Positions 19,563 through 29,654 of a DNA stretch of 64,000 nt are shown piece by piece. The position numbers and the translations under genes are program-made. The stretch lies in assembly GCA_013360215.1 (NCBI GenBank), contig JABWCP010000015.1, positions 4,542-68,541 on the forward strand, read 5' to 3'. The stretch is from a bacterium. GTDB lineage: Bacteria > CLD3 > SB21. Under the pieces are notes generated by a model. The model saw only the letters and a program-made list of their open reading frames with translations, was not told the origin of the DNA and did no database searches. Numbering within the stretch: position 1 is the stretch's first letter; each line of letters opens with the position of its first letter.

Positions 19563-20459
19563 TTACAAAAAATTTTGATAGTAGTCTGCTATATATTCCT
19601 TTAAAGCTACCTGCCAATCACGCATTATGTTAAGTTTTTTTAGATTCAATTTTTTATCAATCAATCTTTCACTGGGCGGACGTTCAGCAAAATATTCCGT
19701 TTTGAAATAGTCAGAACTAACAGAAGTGATCTTTACTTCTTTTTCTAAACCCAAAATCGTTAACAATTCAGTCGCAACCTCAAGTCGGCTAGTCAGTCCA
19801 CCACATACCATGTTATACAGTCCCCAATATTCTTTTTCTAGAAGTAACTTAACATTTTTAGCAAAATCATGTGTATAAGTAGGAGTTCCATCCCTATCGT
19901 TAACAATAAACAACTCTTTTTTCCCATTTTTTAGCTGATTCATTATTTTCTGAATAAATTTCTTATCTTTTTTTGGTCCGCCTCCCATCATCCAACCCGC
20001 TCTGCATATCAAATGTTGCCTTACATTTTCTTTTACGAACTGCTCGCCTGCATATTTGGAACGGGCATAGTGCCCTAAGGGATTAGGCAAATCCCAATCA
20101 TCATAAAGTTCTTTTTTTCCATCAAATATTCCTGCTGTACTAATATATAGCAAGGGAATGTTCAAACGATTTGCAATATATACCGCGTTTTCAACCGATA
20201 TTGTATTTGTGATATATGTTTCATCCGGATGTTTTTCACAATATTCCAAATCGGTAAATGCACCTAAGTGGAATAAGTAGTTGGATCTGAAAGATTCGAC
20301 ATCAGCTCCGTATGAATCAATATCACGAAAGTCGCAATACGTGATCCATGGTTCATTCACATCAATATCAGAGCATCGCAGTTCATATTCTGATTTGAAT
20401 TGTTTATAAAAAGCTTCTCCTAGCATTCCACCGCAGCCGGCAATATAAATTTTTTTCAT
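19563..20459 (-). CDS. RmlD-like NAD(P)-dependent sugar-nucleotide reductase (SDR)
   Basis: Extended short-chain dehydrogenase/reductase of the RmlD (dTDP-4-dehydrorhamnose reductase) type. The cofactor loop GCGGMLG is at residues 7-13, and the catalytic YARSK follows STAGIFDGKK near residue 140. The frame opens from a TTG at 20492, but the ATG at 20459 (MKKIYIAGCGG) matches family N-termini and is preferred, giving 298 residues. No rmlA/B/C genes are in the window, so the substrate may be dTDP-4-keto-rhamnose made elsewhere or another 4-keto sugar. Part of the AT-rich operon, with asnB upstream and the DUF1972 transferase downstream. Confidence 0.82.
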   Translation of the reverse strand: MKKIYIAGCGGMLGEAFYKQFKSEYELRCSDIDVNEPWITYCDFRDIDSYGADVESFRSNYLFHLGAFTDLEYCEKHPDETYITNTISVENAVYIANRLNIPLLYISTAGIFDGKKELYDDWDLPNPLGHYARSKYAGEQFVKENVRQHLICRAGWMMGGGPKKDKKFIQKIMNQLKNGKKELFIVNDRDGTPTYTHDFAKNVKLLLEKEYWGLYNMVCGGLTSRLEVATELLTILGLEKEVKITSVSSDYFKTEYFAERPPSERLIDKKLNLKKLNIMRDWQVALKEYIADYYQNFL

Positions 20460-20515
20460 AAGAAGAATAAATTGAATTAAATGTTTAGGCAACCAACTGG
20501 ATTTTACTTATACGC

Positions 20516-22375
20516 TTATTCTGAAGTACTTGATAACATTGCAAGAAGCCATACTTTTGTTGAAATATTTGTCTGATCAAGAGAATGAATCAATGGACCA
20601 ATTTCATTTTGGAATATTAGATGTGACTGATCTAACACTGAAATTTTGTCATATAATGCTCTCATTGAAAGCCCCCAAAATCGTTCGCTATCAGGAACAC
20701 TGAACCCTCGTTTTTTCTGATTTAGAAGCTGTTTTGGAAGTAATTGACCGGTCGTTTTCCTAAGAATTTCTTTCCTACGAAATCCATTTAATTTGATAGA
20801 AGATTTCACAGTAGATGTGAGTTCGATTAGGCGGTGATCAAGGAATGGTAACCTCGTTTCTAAAGAATGTGCCATAGATGCTCGATCTACTTTGGTCAAC
20901 ATATCGTCACTTAATGCCACTTTAATGAGCCAATAATTTAATTGATTAAATGAGCTGAGGTGCATTACAGGTCGCAGGGTATCTTCGATATATTCCCTTG
21001 CAGGTCTAACGGTTTTATCTCCATTGAATATAATATTTCGTTCATGTTGCGTAAATCCAATTTGTTTTGAAATGAGGCGATCAACAAACCCCATCCTCGC
21101 ACTTGCAATTATCTTTTTATAACGTTTAATGTTCTTGTTTAGTTTTTCTGGAAAAACGACTTGAGAAGAAAAATTAAAGAGAAATTCAAAGCTATGCTGA
21201 AAATAGTGTGGGAAACTTTGATAAATATTACTAAATTTCTCACCTTGATGAATGGTATAGCCATTTAGCACTTCATCACCACCATCTCCGGTCAGAACCA
21301 TGGTAACTTTAGAACGTGCCATTTTACTGACAGCGTATGTTGGGATCGCAGAGGTGTCTCCAAAAGGTTCGTCATAACAAAAAGCCAATTTCTTTATTAG
21401 AATTTCAACATCATCCGGTTCTACAACATATTCATTGTGACTCGTTCTAAATTTATCTGCAACCAATCGAGCAAGATATCGTTCATCAAATCTACTATCG
21501 TTATACCCTATTGTACATGTAGTAATAGGAACTGTCGAGTTTTGGCTCATTACGGCAACAACAGAACTCGAATCCATCCCGCCACTCAAGAAAGCTCCAA
21601 ACGGGACATCGCTTCGCATTCTGATTTTGACAGAATCATTGAATATATCATCAAATTCCTTCAAAATTGCTATCTCGTCATCTCGAGCATCTTTATCATC
21701 AAGTAAAGTTAAATCCCAATACGGATTGATGGTAATTTTTCCTGATTCATACAGAAGATAGTGGGCTGCCGGGAGCTTATATATGCCTTGAAAAAAAGTT
21801 TGGGGTGCTGGTATATAAGTAAAACAAAGGTAAGCATCCAAAACTTCACGATTAATTCTTTTTTTAAGCCCGTAAGCCAAAACAGCTTTTATTTCGGATC
21901 CAAATATAAAACTTTCATCTGCCAAGGTATAAAAGAATGGTTTTTCTCCTACCCTGTCACGAGCACAAAATAATCGTTGTTTGTATCCATCCCAAAGGGC
22001 AAAGGACCACATCCCATTAAAATGTTGAAGGCAGTCTATGCCCCATTGCTGATAGGCGCAGAGCGCAACCTCCGTATCGGATGTTGTTTTAAATGTGTGC
22101 CCTAATTTCTTTAATTCATCTTTTAACTCTAAATAATTATAAATTTCACCATTGAAAATCAGGCATAATCTCCTATCAGCGCTAAAAACCGGCTGCCCTC
22201 CTGTTTTCAAATCAATAATTGATAAACGACGGTGGCCAAGAGCTATATTCTTATTTACAAAAAAACCCTCACCGTCTGGACCTCTGTGAAAAAGTGTATC
22301 AGACATTCGTTTCAGTTTTTTTTGGCACGCCTCACGATTAATATCGTGGTGAATATAGCCTGTAATTCCGCACAT
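20516..22375 (-). CDS. asnB: Glutamine-dependent asparagine synthase (first copy)
   Basis: Class II glutamine amidotransferase joined to an ATP-pyrophosphatase synthetase domain. The N-terminal nucleophile C2 is exposed in MCGITGY. Glutaminase motifs RGPDGEG and FNGEIYNY follow, and the PP-loop SGGMDS lies at residues 264-269. The 619 residues and intact motifs indicate activity. In polysaccharide clusters AsnB paralogues often amidate uronic acids rather than aspartate. The gene lies in an unbroken run, 2 bases from a GT4. A second, diverged copy at 39595 lies in the higher-GC block. Confidence 0.93.
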   Translation of the reverse strand: MCGITGYIHHDINREACQKKLKRMSDTLFHRGPDGEGFFVNKNIALGHRRLSIIDLKTGGQPVFSADRRLCLIFNGEIYNYLELKDELKKLGHTFKTTSDTEVALCAYQQWGIDCLQHFNGMWSFALWDGYKQRLFCARDRVGEKPFFYTLADESFIFGSEIKAVLAYGLKKRINREVLDAYLCFTYIPAPQTFFQGIYKLPAAHYLLYESGKITINPYWDLTLLDDKDARDDEIAILKEFDDIFNDSVKIRMRSDVPFGAFLSGGMDSSSVVAVMSQNSTVPITTCTIGYNDSRFDERYLARLVADKFRTSHNEYVVEPDDVEILIKKLAFCYDEPFGDTSAIPTYAVSKMARSKVTMVLTGDGGDEVLNGYTIHQGEKFSNIYQSFPHYFQHSFEFLFNFSSQVVFPEKLNKNIKRYKKIIASARMGFVDRLISKQIGFTQHERNIIFNGDKTVRPAREYIEDTLRPVMHLSSFNQLNYWLIKVALSDDMLTKVDRASMAHSLETRLPFLDHRLIELTSTVKSSIKLNGFRRKEILRKTTGQLLPKQLLNQKKRGFSVPDSERFWGLSMRALYDKISVLDQSHLIFQNEIGPLIHSLDQTNISTKVWLLAMLSSTSE

Positions 22376-22377
22376 AT

Positions 22378-23598
22378 TTATTGTTCTTTAATACAAGTAT
22401 GAATAAACCGATCCATAGCTTCACAGTGATTCGTGTAATCGAAAAACTTGATGCAGGACTCTTTGCTTTTTTTTGCTATTAGTAACGCCTTATCATAATT
22501 TTCAGCAATAAACAACATCTTTTTCCCAATAGACTCACTATCCTCGGATTCTGCAAATACTATATCTATTTCCGCCTGAAAATAAAGGTCAATATCGCCA
22601 ACACGAGTAGCAATAATAGGCTTGCCGGTCAAACAATATTCTCCGAGCTTCCATGGAAATCCATATTTTGCGAAATCAGATTTAGTTCTGCATACCAGTA
22701 ACATTGATGAAGAGTCTTGAAGCACAGCAAGTTCTTTTCGAGACACAAACCCTCTATATTCGATGGCAGCGGAACAATCTTGCTTTTCTATAAGCGATTG
22801 AATACTAGCAAATTGATCTGCATGTACAGGTTTACCTGTAAGTATTAACCTTGAGGATGAATATATCTTGTTAAACAAACAAAATCCTTTTAGGATATAT
22901 TGAACCCCGTCTTTTTCACCAAAAGTACCACTATATAATACTCGTATTTCTGAAGGATTTACTCTATCAGATAATGTTTGGTCAGGTTTCGAAGAATCCA
23001 CAAGTATCGGCAAAAGTAGAATCGGAATATGAGGATTGCGTTCCGAATAATATTTCTGCAGCAAAGTTGATATTACGATTATTCCTTCCGACACCTTTGG
23101 TGTTAAATTTTCTGTCAACCAACTACCTGCTTTCCTAAGAACATTTTTTCTCTCGTCTTTGTAATACAAAGTCATTCGTTCACACGCTTCTAAAATCAGC
23201 GTCACCCCTCTAATTTTACATGCCAGTATAACCAAAAGGTACTCTAAAGTGTCCGGGCTATACAAAATGACATAGTTAAGTTTTTTTTGGCGCGACCGAT
23301 AAACAATCAACCCTGCCGCTTTTATTATAAAAGCAATTGTTTGAAAAAACTGAAATGCTGCAAATTTTGTCCTCATATAATCACTTAATAAAACTAAATA
23401 AGGCACAATTTTTTTTTCTTTCAAATGCTCATGACTTACAATCTGTTTCTTTTTAATCGCACTGTGCGGAACAACCAAATAAGCTATATGGCCACTTGCA
23501 CGTAGCATCTTGACAATCATAGCTGCACGCTCACTGGCAGCATCACCTTCAGGGTATTTTACGGTTGCAAATACAAAACCGTATTTTGGTTGACTCAT
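22378..23598 (-). CDS. Glycosyltransferase family 4
   Basis: 406-residue GT-B protein. The C-terminal donor domain has EIRVLYSGTFGEKDGVQYIL and FPWKLGEYCLTGKPIIATRV, in which the EYCLTGKPIIA segment corresponds to the conserved donor-binding glutamate region. The N-terminal half contains a hydrophobic patch (AFIIKAAGLIVY) common in membrane-associated transferases. It is 2 bases from asnB and 2 bases from the acetyltransferase, so it is cotranscribed. Donor unknown. Confidence 0.88.
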   Translation of the reverse strand: MSQPKYGFVFATVKYPEGDAASERAAMIVKMLRASGHIAYLVVPHSAIKKKQIVSHEHLKEKKIVPYLVLLSDYMRTKFAAFQFFQTIAFIIKAAGLIVYRSRQKKLNYVILYSPDTLEYLLVILACKIRGVTLILEACERMTLYYKDERKNVLRKAGSWLTENLTPKVSEGIIVISTLLQKYYSERNPHIPILLLPILVDSSKPDQTLSDRVNPSEIRVLYSGTFGEKDGVQYILKGFCLFNKIYSSSRLILTGKPVHADQFASIQSLIEKQDCSAAIEYRGFVSRKELAVLQDSSSMLLVCRTKSDFAKYGFPWKLGEYCLTGKPIIATRVGDIDLYFQAEIDIVFAESEDSESIGKKMLFIAENYDKALLIAKKSKESCIKFFDYTNHCEAMDRFIHTCIKEQ

Positions 23599-23600
23599 AT

Positions 23601-24230
23601 TTATTCTTTAAGTTTGCTGATAAACCGTGCAGGGTTTCCGGCCCATATCTCCTCAGGAGGAATATCCTTTGAAACAATTGAACCGGCGCCTACAATGCTC
23701 TTAGAACCAATCGAAACTCCTTTTAAAATAATACTGTTAGCGCCGATAAAAACACCATCGGCTATTCGAATTGGCTTGGACGACACGCCGGCAGAAGTTC
23801 CATATTCTAATTCAATCTTTCTCTGATCAAAACGCAGTGAATGAAAGTCCGTGTCCCATATAAAGCAATTCCCACCGATCATAACATGATCACCAATTTC
23901 AATATACTGCGATGCATAAATAGAAATTCCTGAAAATCCACAAAAATCGCCAATTTTCAAAAATGCGTTTTTGCCCGCTATAATGGAGCACTCCTTGATT
24001 ATTCCCATATAATTGTAGTGGGTAGAATTTACTAATGTCAATTGCTTACCTATTTCCATTTTTCCACTGAGACTACAATAAAAAAACGGAATACCACCTC
24101 GAGACCTAAAACCATCTCCAACTTTAATCATGGGAAATCGAAGCCGGAGCCAAAATCTAGAAATAATAGAATAATACCAACAAATTAAGTTCCCCAAAAC
24201 GATTTTTGCTTCACCTAGACTTAACTTCAT
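23601..24230 (-). CDS. Left-handed beta-helix sugar O-acetyltransferase
   Basis: Hexapeptide-repeat acyltransferase of the WcaF/NodL/maltose-acetyltransferase type, using acetyl-CoA. Repeats such as IADGVFIGANSIILKGVSIG form the C-terminal parallel beta-helix, and WDTDFHSL supplies the likely catalytic histidine. The C-terminal IWAGNPARFI is diagnostic. The frame opens at 24254 but the ATG at 24230 follows AAAAAGGAAAACG, a good ribosome-binding site, giving 209 residues. It still overlaps the upstream GT4 by 20 bases. It probably acetylates a repeat-unit sugar. Confidence 0.87.
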   Translation of the reverse strand: MKLSLGEAKIVLGNLICWYYSIISRFWLRLRFPMIKVGDGFRSRGGIPFFYCSLSGKMEIGKQLTLVNSTHYNYMGIIKECSIIAGKNAFLKIGDFCGFSGISIYASQYIEIGDHVMIGGNCFIWDTDFHSLRFDQRKIELEYGTSAGVSSKPIRIADGVFIGANSIILKGVSIGSKSIVGAGSIVSKDIPPEEIWAGNPARFISKLKE

Positions 24231-25428
24231 CGTTTTCCTTTTTATAAGATTCAATGATCTTTTTATAGATGTCTACGGTTCGGCGCGCGACCTCAGTTGG
24301 GTGATTCCTTGTTAGCGTGTTTTTTCTTGCATTTTCTGACAGTTTCAAACGCAAATCATCATTTGCAAGCAGAAGGATTGCCTTTTTGGCTAAGTCATTC
24401 TCATCTCTCGCATTACATAGCAATCCTGTAACACCATCTTGGATAATAGACGGTATACCGCCGACGTTGCTAGCAATGACGGGTAAACCTGAAACCATCG
24501 CTTCAACCACACTGTTGGGGCTGTTATCTATGTAAGAGGGATGCAATAAAATACAAGATTTATCATGTAGCTTTTTTATTTCATCCGCATTTTGAAAACC
24601 CAGCCAATCTATACGTTCATCAACTTGTAATTCTTTAGTTAGTTGTTTTAACTCTGACAATGTCTTCCTGTCACCTGATCCTACTATTCGAAGCCGAACA
24701 TCAGGAAACCTGCTGATTATTATTGGTAAAGCTCGCATCAATTCGAATATTCCTTTTCGTCTCTCAATCGCGCCGACAAAAAGTAAATCTTTTGTTTTAT
24801 GGTCACGGTTAGCTGAAAAATATACGGGATTCATCGCCTCTGGTAAGTCAAAAACAATAGCGTTGGAGTTTATAGAGTAAATAAACTCATTTGCCCATTT
24901 CGTACGGCTCCCAAAATTCTTTGATCTACTAATAAAGTTTTTCTCTAGATAGCTATGGAGCTTAAAGAATAATGACGGCGTTTGACGAGTCATCAAGCTT
25001 ATGATCCCCTGAATACTGATAAGACTTGGGAATCCCGCTTCAAATGCACTATAGCCGTAACCATATTCTGTACCATGAACATGGATGATATCCGGGTTTA
25101 TGGACTTGATAATCGAATTGATCTTTTTCCGAAGAGGGTAATATCGCGTTAAAACATCCAACGGCAAAAACCTAGGAAATCCTCTATTGGAAAACGGAAA
25201 TCCATATCGGATAATATGATAACAAACCCCATCTTCTAAACACTCCTGATCATCAAGTGCGTATGGGCTTGATGTAATTATATGTATTTCTATATCGCCC
25301 CTAGATTTCATTTCATGAAGCAAATTAGTGATCCATGATGCGGCATGTGAAATGCTAGTTCTAGAAAGTTTTAGTTTCGCATTAATTTTGCCAATTGGAA
25401 ACGGACACACCCAAACGATTCGTATCAT
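24211..25428 (-). CDS. Glycosyltransferase family 4
   Basis: GT-B fold, 405 residues. The N-terminal acceptor half has HVHGTEYGYGYSAFEAG. The donor half has LLFVGAIERRKGIFELM, HPSYIDNSPNSVVEAM and GLPVIASNVGGIP, the canonical GT4 signature. It overlaps the Wzy-like gene upstream by ATGA (25425-25428) and the acetyltransferase downstream by 20 bases. Donor and acceptor unknown. Confidence 0.92.
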   Translation of the reverse strand: MIRIVWVCPFPIGKINAKLKLSRTSISHAASWITNLLHEMKSRGDIEIHIITSSPYALDDQECLEDGVCYHIIRYGFPFSNRGFPRFLPLDVLTRYYPLRKKINSIIKSINPDIIHVHGTEYGYGYSAFEAGFPSLISIQGIISLMTRQTPSLFFKLHSYLEKNFISRSKNFGSRTKWANEFIYSINSNAIVFDLPEAMNPVYFSANRDHKTKDLLFVGAIERRKGIFELMRALPIIISRFPDVRLRIVGSGDRKTLSELKQLTKELQVDERIDWLGFQNADEIKKLHDKSCILLHPSYIDNSPNSVVEAMVSGLPVIASNVGGIPSIIQDGVTGLLCNARDENDLAKKAILLLANDDLRLKLSENARKNTLTRNHPTEVARRTVDIYKKIIESYKKENDEVKSR

Positions 25429-26966
25429 TTAATATTTTTCTCCTTAAAAGATAAGCGATCCTCTATTGGATAGGAATTTACCAACGCTGCAATTATTAAG
25501 GATACGACTATGTTTTCTTTAATCTCAAAAAGACTAATTGTAAAAGAATATATCGAACAAAAAAACAGAACCATCATCGTGAAATTGAGAGTGACATTTT
25601 GTTTCTTAATTTTACAGTTAATATTTCTGTTTTGAAGATTTAAAAAGACACTTCCGTAAAACAACATATAGCTAAACCAACCCGCAATCCCTACTTCCCC
25701 AACCAATATTACAAAACTGTTTTCAACCCAGTCACCGCTCCCTAAAAAACCAACTAAAACATTGGTAGAGTTGTAATCATTCCAAAGAGGCGTTGAGTAT
25801 TTTTGAGCTGCTAACGATAAAAACATTCCGGGACCAGAACCAAATAAAAAACTTCCATTGTTTACCATCATATTATACAAATTCAAAAAGGAAAATACCT
25901 TTGGGATTTCCAAAATTGGCTTGTCCAAGATTTCCTGAATTTTTAGTGCAATATAATCAAATCCATAAAGCAAGTCAGGATTCATGACTACAACGATAAT
26001 GGGAATTGAAATAATAGAAGCGACAATAAGAACTGTTTTGAGAATTAATCTTCTAGATCCTCCCGCTCCAGTACCTATCAAAAACAAGAAATACGCAAAT
26101 AGAACTAACAATAAGAGAATTGTAAAGAACCCTACCGACGCCAATAATACTCCAAAAAACGCTATACCAGCTTTCATCAAATGTTTTTTTTTACGCAAAA
26201 AAAAATATTTTGATACATAATAAAAAATTGATAATGCCAATAAAAACGTCGAGGTTTGGACGTAAGGAAAAGAAAAAGTTCCAAATGCGTAATCTCCAAA
26301 ACTCACTTCCCCCACAAGTAAGCTCGGAAAGTTTTGTATAGTAGTAATAAGTAACTGCAACTCTAAACACATGAACAATATATATCCAAACAACAATTCT
26401 TTTTCGCGTATCAACATGCTCGAACCAATAATATAAAAATAAGCAACCAAAGGAAAGAGATGATAATAGAGAAATAGCAAACCCGCACCAATAATGCTTC
26501 CATTGATTATTATTGATAAAATGAAAGTTAAAATAAACAATCCAACGGCAATCAGTTCCTTTTTGTACAATTTCCACGATTTATTAAAAATAGTCACAAA
26601 GACATTGACCAACATTGCCACAAAAATGAGCTTGGGGACGTTATTGATAAACATATTGTCTGGAGTCGTGAACCTAAGAAAACTCAGAGAGAGATCACCG
26701 GAAGTTAGCATGGAAGAAACACCTTCAATGTATTCACTGGGATACATTAAAAACATTTGCAAAGAGAGTAAAATGCTGATTGAAAGCAAAATGAAATAAA
26801 ACGGTTTTCTAACTGACAAGATCAATAAAGAAACAGAAAATACCGCTAAAGACAATACATTGTCCAAGAACACTAGCACTAATTGAATCAACAAAATGCT
26901 CAAAAAAAGCAGTAAATATTTGATGTACTGCCTCGAGTCTACGTGGATATCAATTAGTGACACCAT
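25425..26966 (-). CDS. Wzy-like O-antigen/exopolysaccharide polymerase
   Basis: 513-residue integral membrane protein with about 11-12 hydrophobic helices and a larger periplasmic loop around residues 340-430 (containing GSGPGMFLSLAAQKY and GSGDWVENSF). This is the layout of O-antigen ligase/polymerase (Wzy/WaaL) proteins. Primary sequence is poorly conserved in this family, so the call rests on topology, the loop motif and its place among glycosyltransferases. It is the only polymerase-like gene seen in the window, although there are two flippases. Coupled to the GT4 genes on both sides. Confidence 0.78.
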   Translation of the reverse strand: MVSLIDIHVDSRQYIKYLLLFLSILLIQLVLVFLDNVLSLAVFSVSLLILSVRKPFYFILLSISILLSLQMFLMYPSEYIEGVSSMLTSGDLSLSFLRFTTPDNMFINNVPKLIFVAMLVNVFVTIFNKSWKLYKKELIAVGLFILTFILSIIINGSIIGAGLLFLYYHLFPLVAYFYIIGSSMLIREKELLFGYILFMCLELQLLITTIQNFPSLLVGEVSFGDYAFGTFSFPYVQTSTFLLALSIFYYVSKYFFLRKKKHLMKAGIAFFGVLLASVGFFTILLLLVLFAYFLFLIGTGAGGSRRLILKTVLIVASIISIPIIVVVMNPDLLYGFDYIALKIQEILDKPILEIPKVFSFLNLYNMMVNNGSFLFGSGPGMFLSLAAQKYSTPLWNDYNSTNVLVGFLGSGDWVENSFVILVGEVGIAGWFSYMLFYGSVFLNLQNRNINCKIKKQNVTLNFTMMVLFFCSIYSFTISLFEIKENIVVSLIIAALVNSYPIEDRLSFKEKNIK

Positions 26967-26968
26967 CT

Positions 26969-28243
26969 CTACAATTGCTTTCCGGTTAAAAGACGATGGT
27001 ATAAACCAACATAATCATCCGCAACAACAGAAAAGGAACAATGCTTTGAGACAGTTTCTCTTGCGTTCTGACCGCATTGCTTTGCAAAAAAAATATCTTC
27101 CTTAAATCTTATGAGGGCCTGTGACAACTCAATTACATTTTCTTTTTCAATAAGTATTCCATTCAAATTATTTTGAATAAGATCGGAATTTCCGGAAATA
27201 TTGGTTGCAATACAAGGTAAACCTATAGCCATAGCTTCAAGAAGAGCATTGGACATTCCTTCAGATCTAGAAGGAAGAATAAAAACGTCCGATTTCATTA
27301 ATAATTCAGAAACGTTATTACTGCGCCCTAAAAAAGCAACTGAGTTTTGAATATTCAGTTCTTGAGCTTGTTTTTTTAAAACCGTTGCATCCCCCCCTCC
27401 TACAATTAGAAGTTTGGCCGGATTGATCTGCTGTATACACAGCGCCCATCCGTTCAAAAGTACATCAATTCCCTTCCAAGGTTGTTGTGACAAATTTCCT
27501 ACGAAAATGACAGTAAATTCCAAATTTCCGTGATCCCTCCAACAATTGTCAGGAATCGCGACTCCGTTTGGAATTGATTTGATCCTTACTTGTGGAATAT
27601 GGGATTCAATTAATTCCTTTTTTATTTCAGAGGAAATCGCAATAAAACAATCAGCTTTTTTAGTAATAGATTTAAGTAGAGCAGGCTGACCATTGTAACT
27701 TCTATATAAGCCCGATCCTGCTTCTTTGACAATTACCTTTCTATTGGTAAAGCGTGCTGCACACACACCTAATGCGGCGATCCAGTGAGCCTCGTGTACG
27801 TGTATAATGTCAATCTTCTTTCTTATTCCAAGATAAATAATTACTCCAAACGCCTGAATTGAAAATATGACCGCAGGAATAAACTCAAGAAAAATCTTTG
27901 CAAACAAATCTGTGATCGGTTTTTCTTTGGTTTCCGATGTCTTTGCGAATGCGTCAATAGTTTCAAATTTAGGGCGATTTCCTTTGATGAAGGGCCTAAG
28001 TTTTTGCCAAAGATTGTATACTGTCTCATAGCCAGACTTCAATCCGTAAACATTAATACCATTCAAACTTTCTTTTGATTCCGTCATTGGATGATACGAC
28101 GTAACTACAAATATGTTATGGTGGCGTTGCGCCAATTGTTCACTTAACCGAAGGCATTGAAGTTCAGCCCCTCCCAAAACAGGAGGAAAATGCCATATGA
28201 GCATACAGATTGAAGGATTTGATTTAGGTTGAGGTGCTGACAT
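26969..28243 (-). CDS. Glycosyltransferase family 4
   Basis: 424-residue GT-B enzyme. It starts with CMLIWHFPPVLGGAELQCLR, the acceptor-site GGAE loop. The donor side shows FVGNLSQQPWKGIDVLLNG, LPSRSEGMSNALLEAMAIGL and ATNISGNSDLI. An internal hydrophobic stretch (IPAVIFSIQAFGVIIYLGI) may dock it to the membrane. 2 bases separate it from the polymerase. Donor unknown. Confidence 0.92.
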   Translation of the reverse strand: MSAPQPKSNPSICMLIWHFPPVLGGAELQCLRLSEQLAQRHHNIFVVTSYHPMTESKESLNGINVYGLKSGYETVYNLWQKLRPFIKGNRPKFETIDAFAKTSETKEKPITDLFAKIFLEFIPAVIFSIQAFGVIIYLGIRKKIDIIHVHEAHWIAALGVCAARFTNRKVIVKEAGSGLYRSYNGQPALLKSITKKADCFIAISSEIKKELIESHIPQVRIKSIPNGVAIPDNCWRDHGNLEFTVIFVGNLSQQPWKGIDVLLNGWALCIQQINPAKLLIVGGGDATVLKKQAQELNIQNSVAFLGRSNNVSELLMKSDVFILPSRSEGMSNALLEAMAIGLPCIATNISGNSDLIQNNLNGILIEKENVIELSQALIRFKEDIFFAKQCGQNARETVSKHCSFSVVADDYVGLYHRLLTGKQL

Positions 28244-28350
28244 CTTCTTTATGGAAAAAAGTTCAATAATTATTTAAACCAGTAATAACTTAGTTCTATT
28301 CGATCTTTTTCATTAGCAGGATTCGGTTGTACTTTACCTCTTTTGAAATA

Positions 28351-29448
28351 TTATATTCGCCCGCCTAATATTTTATTTACAAATAACGCCACCACACCCG
28401 CTAATCCTTTGGATGCGTAAGTTTCTTTTAATTTCTTTGTTTTGGGATAGAAGAAATGAAAATATTTAGTTATCCATAATTTTATTGTTTTTTCTATTAC
28501 AAAACTCCTTCCCAATACTACACTTTTATCGCTTGGAATCAAAAGCGAGTTTATACCATCTTTAAAATCACTTTTATTTTTTCTATTATCTAGTAAATAG
28601 TTCCAAAGTTCGATATGTTTTCTTGTATAATCTAACCAATTCCATGAAGCCACAGAGTTTACGAGTTTTTTTTGGCCTTTTTCTATATTCAGAAATATAT
28701 TTTCCAATTCTTCATACTCCGTAAACGGATGAATTATTGCGTTTGACGCATCTAAATGATAGCCTTGGGTGGTAACGATAGTTTTTACACCTGCAGCCAC
28801 TGCATCAATAAAGCCCATTTGACCCTCGTCCATACCCATATATAGGTAGTAATCCAAGCTTGGAATAAGCTCAATGTATTGCGAATAATTAAAATGATCA
28901 AAATAGTCCACTTCAAACCCTTCTTTTCGAAGAGAGTTAACCTGGCGCTCCCAACCATCTCCCATTATTTTAAATTTAAAATAATCAGCATCTATCGTTT
29001 TGGACAATTTATCTAAGAAATATTCTCTTTTTCGCCCATCTACTTGCACACGACAAGACAGCCCTATCACTATTTTCCTTTTCCTCATTACGCCATCATG
29101 TGCAGGATTTACATAACAAAGCTTTTTCTTATCAATGCCCATTCTTGATAGGTAACTCATGGTCTCATTAGACATACAAATGCCCGCCGATGCAATAGTC
29201 ATTTGTTTTTTTAAAAGATTCAGCTTATCTATTGTGTCAATATGAGTAATCATCAAAGTATCAATCCCGCGACTTTGACCATCATACCCTAAATAAATTA
29301 TATGATGATTGATGTCCGCTGAGGTGTCGGGAAACTTAGAGATGTCCGATTCAACTTTTAATTCCTTAAGGCATTCTTGCATTCGTAGAGCAAATTTCCC
29401 CAGTATCCAAGCGTCAACATCTTCATAACAAACTATCCTGACTTTCAC
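28351..29448 (-). CDS. Putative GT-B glycosyltransferase
   Basis: 365 residues with weak resemblance to GT-B transferases. The segment KIVIGLSCRVQVDGRKREY begins the donor domain, followed by MGDGWERQVNSL and LYMGMDEGQMGFIDAVAAGV, which corresponds to the conserved donor-binding region with its acidic and glycine residues. The N-terminal half is shorter than in classical GT4. No signal peptide. It lies in the AT-rich run with a 107-base gap downstream and a 206-base gap before the methyltransferase gene. Its role is inferred from context and from the C-terminal half. Confidence 0.72.
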   Translation of the reverse strand: MKVRIVCYEDVDAWILGKFALRMQECLKELKVESDISKFPDTSADINHHIIYLGYDGQSRGIDTLMITHIDTIDKLNLLKKQMTIASAGICMSNETMSYLSRMGIDKKKLCYVNPAHDGVMRKRKIVIGLSCRVQVDGRKREYFLDKLSKTIDADYFKFKIMGDGWERQVNSLRKEGFEVDYFDHFNYSQYIELIPSLDYYLYMGMDEGQMGFIDAVAAGVKTIVTTQGYHLDASNAIIHPFTEYEELENIFLNIEKGQKKLVNSVASWNWLDYTRKHIELWNYLLDNRKNKSDFKDGINSLLIPSDKSVVLGRSFVIEKTIKLWITKYFHFFYPKTKKLKETYASKGLAGVVALFVNKILGGRI

Positions 29449-29654
29449 AAAACGCTCCCGGTCTTAGATTATACATTACCGTTATTCATATTATATAAAC
29501 TACAACCTACTTTGTTTCATATTCATCACAACCTACAGTAATTTGTTCTCACAATGAGAATATAACACATCGAACAATAACCATACCGACAATAATATTG
29601 AATCCGCTAAACATAAACAGTTTATGCTTTTCAAAGTTTAATCTATTCAAAATT